The position numbers were made by a program, and so were the translations under genes. From Warburgia ugandensis (lineage: Eukaryota; Streptophyta; Magnoliopsida; Canellales; Canellaceae), in the NCBI GenBank assembly GCA_035236585.1, contig CP141134.1, positions 17,848,414 through 17,912,413 on the forward strand: a stretch of 64,000 bases of DNA, in the 5' to 3' direction. The notes under the pieces were generated by a model. The model was not told where the DNA came from. It saw only the letters and a program-made list of their open reading frames with translations, and ran no database searches. Shown here piece after piece: positions 48,755-59,689 of this stretch. How positions within the stretch are numbered: the first letter of the stretch is position 1; every line of letters starts with the position of its first letter.

Positions 48755-51707
48755 TTCTTCCCTCATTAGAGATATTTCATCCTCAAAACTCTTTTTATGT
48801 CATTTCTCAAATAATTACAGATGTGTCCTTATCATATCATCCCATATTTGAGTAACATGTGGCCACTATAATTGGATGATTCCTACAAGGGAAGTTCAAT
48901 CAAGGAAATTCTTTTATTCTTTCTTTCTATTATGATTCTTATAACTCTTTAATCAATGAAATTCCCAAAAATTTATGATTCCAACTTTATACTCTATGCC
49001 CTTAAACTACCTACTAGCATAGTTGTGTTATCCATTTTGAGCTATGAAGAGCTGCATTCGCTACGCACTTTGATACTCATCCTTAATTTGTTGATGTGCC
49101 AACATCATTTTACAAATTCTCTCAATTTCCTACATTTCATTCTTAGTTCACCATGCAAGGTAAATTCCTACTCTAGCTATCTCAATAATTTCTCTATTTG
49201 TCATCATATCTTCTAATCTATGCTTAAACAAATCCATGAATATGAAAGGAACTCAAGGACTATTCAAACTCATAATTAGGCACATCCAATTATAACTCAC
49301 ATCTATGCATGGACTAGACTACAAATCTTTCAATGATTGGTCTAAGTTTATAATTTAGGGTGGGATAAGGATCATATATCAAATACTCTCATCTAGAGTA
49401 GCAATTAGTCTTTTGTTAACAACATTTTCATAAGATCCTTCTAACATACCAAGAAATCACTTGGATTTACTCACTACATCATCTATGTATATATTATAGT
49501 TTTCTACTTATCTAATGGTCTTCATCATCTTTTCTAATTTTTTTGTGATTCATGTAATAAAATCCCCTAATTCATGAAATGGCATTTTATATGTAGTCAT
49601 TTATTGGGATCTTTCTTTTCCTACACTTGTTGAAACTGTACTTTTAAACAAACTCTCTATAGAAGATTTTGTCACTTATTAAGCCACCTTGATGAACTAT
49701 GATGTGATCATACTCGTTGAGTGATGTGTGCAAAGCTCTGCATGTCAGCTAGAAAATCCAATAGTGAACTTCACTGTGGATCTAGAGGATTGTCAACACT
49801 GCTGCTCATAATGGGCAATCTTGATACAAAAGTATTTAACCAAGCATAGTTCACTTCATAGAGGTAGAAAGCATGTTTCTACAGCATCAATAGACTCAAC
49901 CATGATGGATCAGTAGTTGAACCTTATAGGCCAAAAGGGTAGAATGAAAATAAGCCTCCACTACTCAATCTAGTATCTTATTCAAATGCGTATTGCCTTT
50001 AAGCCAAATCATTCTCTTGCTACGAATACAATTGGAACTGCCCTGGAACATTAGCCTCATGTGTCCTAAACTTCAATAGAAGTTCATCAAGATAAGCCTT
50101 TTGAGCATAACTATCAACATTGTTATCTTTTAAATATCTATGAAACTGTTCTTCCTATGTGTGGATTTGAATTTCTCACTAAAACCATTGCTAGTTAACC
50201 ATCTATAGATGCAACTTGGAAATGGCTCTTCCTTATTCAAATAACAATTTCTTATAATGTCATCTAGATTTTCATCATACACATTGCTCATGGCCCACTA
50301 GATGACATTTGAAACTCAAAATAGTGATGAGCATTTCTAGTTTACCTCAAATACAAACTCAAATTACTTTCTCCTTCTAAAGGATATGCAAGTGTTTCAG
50401 ATAATCCACCGTCTAACTTTTTAATAGCTATTTTATCGAGCAAGGAATTGGTCCTTAAAAGGGTTATTGTTATCCTTAGTTCTTACTCTATTCTATTTGC
50501 TCTCTAGTGTCTCACTCAGTGGCCTTGATTGTCTCCATTCACGTACTCTCTACTGCTTATAGTTATGCATCATATATTCTCTATTACCATCCTTTTCACT
50601 AATGTTCAGTCTAACTTTGATATCCTTTTTAGGTGGAGAAACTTTGTTCTTCTTCTTAGGGACAATAATCCTATTTGTTTAGATCTGTAGCTTGGTTATT
50701 TTGCTCAAGTAGGTCAGACAATGTCACCAAAATATCATCCTCTAAAGCATTATCCTTAGACAATAGTTGCACAATAGTTATTATGCTTCTCAAAACTCTA
50801 TATACACACCATCCAATTTTGGGTTTAAACTCCCATGTGGTCCCCCATGTCAATAGATCTCTCGCTGTGTGATGACATCATCACTCAGCGATGCCAATTA
50901 GTATAAACTTGTACTCTCGTTCTTCACCTTAAGATCCACACTAAATCCCATGTGGATGCATTCCTTTAATCTTGATATTCCATCACTTCAAATTTCAAAA
51001 TAAGATATATTCCTTTGTGCAATTTTCCTTAGCTTTAATCTCTTTACCCTTTTGAATAGAAGTAATTCAACTTTCATAAACATATAGTTATAAGGATAGT
51101 GGTAAATAGATTATTCAAAGTGGAACATGTTGGAGTTCTTTTTACAATTCACAATGTCACATTAGTAGACAAACTCTTGGCTAGTCAAACTCTGTTATTT
51201 TTCAAGATCAATCTTATCTGATAGAGAAACTTTCTTTCTCATCACATTCTTAGAAAGAATTATATACTTTCAACAGACCTCCTCTTACATTTCAAGCCAT
51301 ATAATTATGGTCAACAATTCAAAATTGAACAATATTCAATAATCATCTTCACTAATAAAAGAAAATATGAATTTTTTTCTTCTAATTTCTTACTATACAT
51401 GTACTAATTATCCAATTAAGTCTCCATCCAGAAACTCTACAAACGCATCCATTCACTCAAACTCCTAATGTCATCCTTATTTTTCTCAAAACCCAAATGG
51501 TTTCCCAAATTTTTAGGCTTGTCCTGAACTCTCAGTGGGATGATTAATAGATCATATGTTTATTGTCTTAAACAGCTTATGAATCACTTTTTGTAATGAT
51601 CTCCCTATTAGTCATCTCTATAACTCATACTTGGTTAACCAGCTCTCACTTGTTGGCTATATATGACTTTTAGACATGTAGGATTGGCTATGAGTGTATT
51701 AAACAGA
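48755..51707 (-). mobile_element. Decayed internal region of a minus-strand LTR element
   Basis: Bounded by an LTR-like start at 48754 and a primer-binding-site-like motif at 51708-51719. No gag or pol domain was recognised, so the interior is either very old or non-coding. One open minus-strand stretch is listed separately. Confidence 0.3.
50130..50312 (-). pseudogene. Unrecognised coding-like fragment
   Basis: A minus-strand frame stays open for over 50 codons with protein-like composition (MSNVYDENLDD, RNCYLNKEEPFPSCIYRWL, then FSEKFKS) up to a stop near 50130. Further upstream, 50600-50690 gives a lysine-rich stretch. I do not recognise the family. It may be part of the decayed element around it. 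Confidence 0.25.
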
Positions 51708-51719
51708 GCTCCGATACCA
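51708..51719 (-). promoter_or_regulatory. Primer-binding-site-like motif
   Basis: The minus strand reads TGGTATCGGAGC, one mismatch from the initiator tRNA primer site, and is preceded by CGCA as a possible LTR end at 51722. Confidence 0.45.
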
Positions 51720-51721
51720 AT

Positions 51722-53040
51722 TGCGATGATCGATGTTTTTAAATGAGTTTTTCTCAATTCTTTTTGAAAAGTGAGGCTTGTAATTATAAATTCTTTAAGA
51801 AAACAAATAATAGAAATATTTTTCCGTGAAAAGATTTTTATGAAGCCCCAGGGTGTCATTACTACTTCATTAACAAGGATCTTAATAGTAAAATGACCAT
51901 TTCATTTATAAAAAAATCCAGCAGTTTCTTCTGTTTCTCGCATATTATGCATGTTTTGCATGCAATGCAATATCTATGATAGACATCAAACATATATTTA
52001 AACAAGAAAGTAGACATTGTCTCCATTCCATTCCCAAGTACATCATTAGTTTAAAAATCAAAATATTTCTACTGATAAAAGAGATAGTTTGAAATTCGTC
52101 TTTATCATAAATAGAATCTATCTAGTCACAGCCATTAGTCCATACATCTTTCATCATGTCCACATATATGACAGAATACATGTCACAATGTAGTAGTCTA
52201 ATACATCAATTCTATAATGTACATGCATATGCCCTTCTACTTTGACATTACATCCACCAATCTCTTTTGGAACTCTTCATTCTATCTTTTGCTTTCTTCC
52301 TTCTATTCAATTTCATCAAATCTAAAATATTTAAAACAAATACAATACCTCGGCAAGCTTATGCTTATATAGGTGGAACAAGATGCATAAATGTAAATTT
52401 TTTTTTATGATTTGCTAAACTAAATGCTTTTTACTAATAATTCACATCTGATCAAAATCAGCATATCTCAAAACATGATATTTATGTCAATTTCATCAAT
52501 CTACAAATCATTCATTTATGTCAAAACTGTTCAATTCTCAAATCATACATTTGGTATGAACCAAACTCAATCTCATACGATCATAATACAACTCTTAAAC
52601 ATATTTTAGGAAATAACAAATTCATGTATAATGAAGGTATAAAACCTTAATACGTCATTGCCAATACATTTTCGTTCAAATCATTAATTGATATTAAATT
52701 CTCAATTCAATGAGAAGACACAATACATATTAACATATGTACAAAATAGCAAAATGTCATTCATACAGTAGTATTAAAATCTCAATGTAATACAAAACAT
52801 ACTAAAAGATGGCTATAGGCCACAAAGGCACATTTGGTCCATGCCCTTGCAAGGATGACTAACACATCATTGTGTGTCTTAATAACTATAGCATCCCATC
52901 CCACTACATTCGTATGTGGATACCACACATACTATACTGTGCCTCATAGGGGCCACCGATCAGCCTACTAAGAATAGCTATATAGGCATGGTATAATTTC
53001 AAAGGTCAAACATGTTGTGATTTTTAAGTTACACTCACAA
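51722..53040. other. No recognisable gene
   Basis: AT-rich DNA. It may include the 5' LTR of the minus-strand element, but its outer end was not found. Confidence 0.35.
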
Positions 53041-55717
53041 GCGCATGAATTAGTTGTAGTAACTTGCACGAGGAGGTCGATCCCATCAGGAATCGAATGG
53101 TTGTGATACTATTGGTCCCTACTTGAAATTATCTAAACTATCCAAATTCAAGAGATCTTTTCCTGATTAAGAATGGAAATTATGCTACACCCTAAAACAT
53201 GCTAAAGACACTTTCTAAAAATAAAACTTTCCTAAATAAAAGCTTTCTAAATTTATGACTTTCTAAGATTAAAACTTTCTAAAAAATAAGATTGGAAACA
53301 ATTGAAACTATCCTAGCATGCAACTAAACCTAAAACATGGATAACTAAACTTATCACGAACTAGACAAATTAGCTAAAGATGCAAAACATGGTGTACATG
53401 GAATTGTGTGGATTAGCATGAAAATAAGATGGAAATTATGCATAATGCAAAGCGCACATGAATGAAGTGTAAACTAACTACCATGGGATGTATGAAACTA
53501 ATCTAACTAAGTATGAAATTCTCAATTCAAGCAAGAAATTTTCTAATAAATACCATTTCAAGTCCATGAGCATGATCCAAGGGTGTGTGTGCATGGAACC
53601 ATGACATGTTTCTTTGATGAAAAACTAGCCTCAAGATGCACCTAATCTAAAGTGAATGATGTATGGAATTGAACTTGCCAAACTAAATTAAACATCCATG
53701 AATAATAAGATTTAAACCACCCAGAACACTTACGGGAAGTATACTTCAATAAAAAACCATTATCAATCTCATCAGATGGAATTTAAGTGCAAGAGTGGTG
53801 AGCATCATCCAAGAGTGTGCGCACCATACAATGCTCAAAATCTTCAATAAAAAACCATGATCAATCTCATTAGATGTAATTTAAGTACAAGAGTGGTGCA
53901 CCTCATCCAAGAGTGTGGGCATCATACAATGCTCAAAATACATCCAAAGAAATTGTTGTTATCTTCTTCTATGCAATCCAATATTCCAATTCTAAGTAAG
54001 CATGCATGTGATAAAAGAGAGATCCAAGGAAAAATAGAGGGAAAAGATGAGAAGGAAGGAAAAACATAAGCAAGGAACTTAAGGATATTCAAGGAGTAAA
54101 AAACTTGATTTGAGGTCAGCAGTCTCTTAGCTGTTACTACAAGAGATCTATGATACTTGAATACAAGGATCTAAGGCCTCAAACAAAAACAATTCAACAA
54201 GGTAAATAAGGAACAATTAAACAAGCAATAAGGAAAGAACAAGAGGATGAAGAAATAATGTAGAAGTTAATGTGCAAAACTCAATGGAAACATCCTAGAG
54301 GGAGGGGTGAAACACTTGAAGAGATGTAGCACTACCTTGGGAAATAAGAACATCCACCCAAAGGAGAAGAAAACTTAAGGCAAAAAGTAAGAGGAGAGAG
54401 TGGAGGAAGTGGACTTCTCCTTCAAAGTGAAGGAGACATCTTTCTCTTATGAGTGATAGAGTTCCACCACCTTGGTTTTTGTGGTTCTTTTATAACTTTT
54501 CTCCTATACTTTCTAGGGTGACCTAAGAGTAAGGTGTGGTGGGGATGAAAACAACTAATATTGATGGCTATGATGATGGTCTAGCTAGGGTTTTTAAGTG
54601 GGATAGAGTGTAGGATGGGTGGCTGCCCCTTTAGAGTCAAGTAGGTGGAGAGATGCCAACTTTTTAGGGGGAGGCATCTCCCCCCTTCAAAAGTCATTTC
54701 CTCCCTTCAATTATGATAAGTGGGTGGATGGAATAAGATAGGAAAGAGATAAGAAGGTGGGAGGAAAGTGAGAGCAAGGAAAATTTAGAAAAGTGAGGTA
54801 AAATGGGAAATTTTGATTGGCTAAGTGAATTACTAAGAATTTGGGATTGGTTGGGTGGTTTGAATGGGTGTTTAGGAAGGTGGCGGAGTCTTCGAAAGGT
54901 AGGACTCTTGAATGAAAAGTGAAATTCATGGTGTCTCTTAGGGTGGCGATGGAAGTTGAGAAAAAAGTGGAAAAAACATGAAAAATAGTAGGGTCTCTTC
55001 CTATATGTCCACATGCCACCTTATCTGAGTGACTTTTTCCTTAATTTTCTTCAAAATATCCCCATAAATCCTACCAATAGTTCTTCAAATTCTCCATCAA
55101 TCATGCCTTTTATTTAACTTAGCTCATGTGACTTTGATGGCTAACATTGAGGGCTCCATTGGCTTGGCTTCATGGCTGGCTTAGATGGCTCTCTTAGCTT
55201 AGCTTGATAGCTCTTATCCTTGAATTTGGTGGTTGGCTTAGCTCCTTAACTTGCCATCTTCTTCATGGCTTGAATATGGCCAAGTTGCTTAAGTGAAACC
55301 CATGCTAAGGTGGTGGACGTTGCATGGGTTGTGCAAGGGCCCACTTTAAGCACCTTTAGCTCCTCTAATTACATCCATTGCTTGATCTTAACCTTGATCT
55401 CATGTTAGATTGATTATTTTTAGCCTTTGATTCAATCTTTCAATCTTGATCTTCTATTTTGATCCCATTGATCTCGACTATTGGATGACCATCTCGCTTT
55501 CTACAAAATATGAAAATTTCTAATTAATTCTAGAAAAAATAATTAATTACTTACCTTGAACTAGCCTCTAGACCTACAAAATTTCAAATATTTGAGTAAT
55601 TAGGTAAAAAATGCATATGCTACGAATTTGGGTTAGAGACCCTATTTTACCCTTATAAATTATAACACATGGGGTGACTGATTGGGTGGTTTTAATGCAA
55701 AATTAAGCACTTATCAC
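53041..55717 (-). mobile_element. Possible LTR of the minus-strand Gypsy-type relic
   Basis: On the minus strand the sequence after GGTTTGGGGGTTG starts TGATAAGTGCTTAATTTTGC at about 55717, a common LTR beginning in plant Gypsy elements. CACGAGGAGGTCGATCCCAT at 53068-53087 is another phrase often seen in them. The outer end is not fixed. No reliable gene lies inside; the 106-codon minus-strand frame at 54694-55014 is unsupported. Confidence 0.4.
53744..53939. repeat. 98-bp tandem duplication
   Basis: Two adjacent copies starting CTTCAATAAAAAACCAT at 53744 and 53842, differing at about ten positions, both ending CATACAATGCTCAAAAT. Confidence 0.85.
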
Positions 55718-57790
55718 AACCCCCAAACCAACATTTTTCTAGTCCCGAGTAAAACATACAAAAATAGATAAAAAGTGCTACTTTCACAAGTACTCACGAT
55801 TGCATTTAGCACATGCAAAAAGCTTTTGAACCCTTAGTAGACAAATTAGGCCTCGTGAGAGTTTAGAGTGACTATACCCACAAAATTTTCAAAAAATTTT
55901 ATGAGGGTCTTTTATTCATTTCAAAAAAATTTCTTCTATATAGCTCATATTAAATATCTAACTTTAGCTTACTAATGAGAAGAATAAGAAGGCTCAAAAT
56001 TCTACCCTTATGCTAAAGTTATCTCATTATTTCATTAAACTTTGGAAGGTGAGTGTGTGCTATAGCGAATATATAATTATAGTTTTCAAGTCAAATATAA
56101 CCTAAATTACCATCTAAATGTATGCTTTGACTTCAATTCTCATAGGATATATTTATCACTCAGAAAGAATTTACTCAAAAAGGTTTGAATCTCCTATTTA
56201 ATATGTGAGTAGAATGTGTTTATCAAGTCTAAAAGTCTCACATATTTCATACAAAAGACCGATAACTTAGAAGGAATGGTAATGATCTCTTGAAAGGATA
56301 TCAACTACTAAGAATGTTACATTCTACCAAACTCCCTATTCATTTATAACCATATTCAAGCCATACTTCTCGAAAGATCAAGTTAGGACTTCCATTAGGA
56401 TGGAATGTAGGCTTGGATGAGGGTTATCAAAATAATGGATGTAAAGGTAAACAAAGGTTGTCTGGAAAATATATAAAGGTCTTCTATCACTGTATTCATA
56501 ATTTTTCCAATTTTCCTCGCAAGTGTGAACTTCTTCTTTTTACTAAAAAAGGTTTGAATCTCCTATTTAATATGTGAGTAGAATGTGTTTATCAAGTCTA
56601 AAAGTCTCACATATTTCATACAAAAGACCGATAACTTAGAAGGAATGGTAATGATCTCTTGAAAGGATATCAACTACTAAGAATGTTACATTCTACCAAA
56701 CTCCCTATTCATTTATAACCATATTCAAGCCATACTTCTCGAAAGATCAAGTTAGGACTTCCATTAGGATGAAATGTAGGCTTGGATGAGGGTTATCAAA
56801 ATAATGGATGTAAAGGTAAACAAAGGTTGTCTGGAAAATATATAAAGGTCTTCTATCACTGTATTCATAATTTTTCCAATTTTCCTCGCAAGTGTGAACT
56901 TCTTTTTCATTGGCTATCTTTTTTTCTTTTTCTCTTGGCTTTGTATAGTTTTTTTGAACTTTTTCTTCTTTTTAACCTTGATGTTCATCTCTTGAATTAT
57001 GATATTCATGCTTTTCCGAAGATATTTTTCATTATTCTCTACATATTCCATAATAAATGAGTAATGGATATATTATAGGGATTCAATAGAGGTAAATATT
57101 ATTTGGCTAATGAAGAAAAAGGCTTATATTTTATAGTCTCAATAGGTAACTAGTGGAAAATAAGATAGGGAAGGCTAAAGGCTTTGAGTTTACCAAAGAT
57201 GGCCTTTATCATTTCCTAGGTTTCATATGACTCAAAGATGGTCATAAACTTAAAAGATATATGATATAGTCATTTGTATTTTCTCAATGGTTGACCAAGA
57301 TGAAGAGTAATGAGACCAACTAAGAACTAATGTCTGTTGAAGAAAATTTTGAATTTATACATAACCCTCAGAAAAAGAAGAACGGCTCAAAACTTACTTG
57401 GGTTATAAGTCTTCACAAATCTTCATCAGGATCTCTAATTTATAATTTTCTCTTCAACTTAAACTACATATAACTATTTTGGAAATTATTATTTTGAGTT
57501 TACTTTTTAATGAGATACTTTATAAAAAATATAAAATAGTGAACTAATTGTATTCAACTTTATTAATAAGATAAAGTTTGTGAGATGGCTAGAGATTCAA
57601 AAAATCTAACTTCTTATCTTTATAAAGGACTTATCATAATTTTTTTTTTTTTTTTACTTTCAAAACAACTTACAAATATCATTTCTACACCCCGTAACCT
57701 GAACTAAACATTGTCCTCAATGTTTTAAAATATAGGGCATCTATATGATGAATGGCTGATGTAGACTAATTAAACTTTTTTTAAAATTCC
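55718..57790 (-). mobile_element. Gypsy-type 3' non-coding relic, second copy
   Basis: Homologous to 19490-21370 in the same orientation and order: GGGACTAGAAAAATGTTGGTTTGGGGG at the left edge and CATTGAGGACAATGTTTAGTT at 57698-57725, both on the minus strand. In plant Tat/Athila-type elements such phrases lie between the coding region and the 3' LTR. It contains the 369-bp duplication listed next. Confidence 0.5.
56178..56914. repeat. 369-bp near-identical tandem duplication
   Basis: The stretch from GGTTTGAATCTCC (56182) to AAGTGTGAACTTCTT (56535) recurs exactly 369 bp on (56551 to 56904). I noticed one substitution (GGATGGAATG against GGATGAAATG). Both junctions lie at TTACT(C/A)AAAAA-like sequence. 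Confidence 0.93.
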
Positions 57791-58880
57791 TCAATTGCCT
57801 CCCAGTAAGCACCAAGTTTTTTTTTCCAGCCAAACATGGCTTATAACTAACCTAACCATCTAAACCTAGATGTAGCTAGTTCAACTAATTTTTCCTAATC
57901 TTAGTCTTAAGAATGAACTGACAAGATTTCTCATGCCACTTTAAAATCTCAAGTAGTCTATATACATTATCCACCTTGAAATTTTTGGTGTTGGTAACAT
58001 TATAACATAGTAGACCACCATGATTTTGAGTTGTGGGGATATTGATGATCCCTGACTTTTAGTATTTCACAGTAGTCAATATAATTCCTCTACCTTGAAA
58101 ATTAAGGTGGTGATAAAACAATGACATTTTGACCCATTGTGAATTGTTTGGGCTCAAAATGGAGATGAATTGTCCCATTTTGGATCAATTTTAGGGAGAA
58201 CAATGACCATTGCATTTGTTTTGTTTTGTTTTGTTTTTATTTTATTTTTTTTCTATTTCCATAATCCTGAAATAGGAGTATAAGCTAACTCTGCCCTTCT
58301 AAAAAAGGTTGTTCTTGTAATACTAGAGGCTGGGACATGGTTTTGCTCAAAGCTTGATTATCTTTTAAGGTGTACCCTAGAGTAGGTTGAGATAGGGCAA
58401 GTACATCAATGGACTCTTCTTTTTTTTTCTTATTCTTTCCACACAGGTAAGGTTTCAATTGGGCTTATATTACTATCTGATGTTTATTCAAATAAGGTTG
58501 GTGGGTCCCAATTAGGTACAAATTCTATAATGCTAAGATCAATTTGAATTTTAGGAATTGTAGGGGTTTCTACTCTAGCTTACCATTGAGAAGTGTCCAT
58601 CAAAGGTATAGTATTTAACAACTCATTCACCTGCTCAATGGATGTGTCTTCATAGACTTCATAGAAATAAGTAGGACACAATTCTAGAGGAACTGGTTGG
58701 ATGTTTCTATAGTTTCATTTTCTTCATGAATGGAAGTCTATTCACAATAATCATAACAAGGAGCAAGACATGGCTCGAGTAGATATAAGTTGGAGATTTC
58801 TATGAATGGTTGTGGGCTTTGTGGCTCAAAATGATTATAAGAGATTTTCATCCTATTATCAGTAATAAATGGATCTTCAT
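57790..58880. other. No recognisable gene
   Basis: AT-rich DNA in the minus-strand Gypsy-type relic, between its 3' non-coding part and the gag-like region. Confidence 0.4.
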
Positions 58881-59560
58881 TATCCCCAATTTATTTCATT
58901 TCTTCATTCCTTTTTATAAATTCAGCAATGTTTCTATCACTATTTTTTCATATTGGTTTCATTTCCTCTTTCCCTTTCTCCATCTCTCGTTTCCTTTCCT
59001 CATTCCTCTTTTCATTAGTAGCCATGGTTTGTTTCATGCTCTCAAAAATATGCTACATATTCTCTTGTAATGGGGGTTCTTCATGCTGTAGAGGAAATGA
59101 CTCATAGGATTGGTATTGTTATGGCATTTGGGTCCTAAAAAAGGGTCAAGGAGGTTGAACCCACGATAATTGACCGTGATATTCTTGATAATCATGGTAC
59201 TGTTGACCAGGGTAGGAACCATTGTGATAGTTTGTCTTAAGATGGTAGTCGTTGCTAGGATGTGTAAATGCACTAGGTGCATCCACTAGCTCCTAGTATT
59301 CATATGTGGAGCTTGCTGGCCATGAAGGAGGGAGATATTTTGAGTCAGAATAGGTACAGTCGTTATTGTACTGATGGTGGTGATATGATTCAATATTAAA
59401 ATTCTTGTATTGAGGTTGTTGATATAACTTAGTATTGGAATTTTCAAAGTAGGCTTGTTGATATGCCTCTGTATTTTTCTTAAGGAATCTATCTATTTGA
59501 CTATCCATTCTGTCCATCCCAGCTATTATCTTATCCCACTTACCAATTATCTTATCCAAT
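58880..59560 (-). pseudogene. Gag-like fragment, polar and low complexity
   Basis: A minus-strand open frame at 59293-59559 has a short coiled-coil-like start (KIIGKWDKIIAGMDRMDSQ), then Tyr, Gln, Asn and His-rich sequence. The same style continues across stops in 59080-59290 (YHLKTNYHNGSYPGQQYHD). It then becomes Lys- and Glu-rich (NEKRNEERKREMEKGK) near 58960-59030. This resembles the C-terminal part of Gypsy gag proteins in style only; no zinc knuckle was found. The LINE inserted about 130 bp upstream of it. Confidence 0.35.
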
Positions 59561-59675
59561 TATTTGTTAATTTTATTAGATAGATTAGGAGTATATCTTG
59601 CCTTGGTCTAATACCCATCCTCACAAGATAATGGCTGAGGAATAAAATAGTAACACAATGGTTTTTTGTTGCTTA

Positions 59676-59689
59676 TTGATGGGCCATTG
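59676..59689. repeat. LINE target-site duplication, left
   Basis: TTGATGGGCCATTG, matching TTGATAGGCCATTG at 62357-62370 with one mismatch. These define the insertion limits. Confidence 0.7.

Noticed and set aside
54694..55019. Two overlapping ~105-codon minus-strand frames
   Set aside because: They overlap in different frames in low-complexity pyrimidine-rich DNA within an LTR-like region and show no domain.
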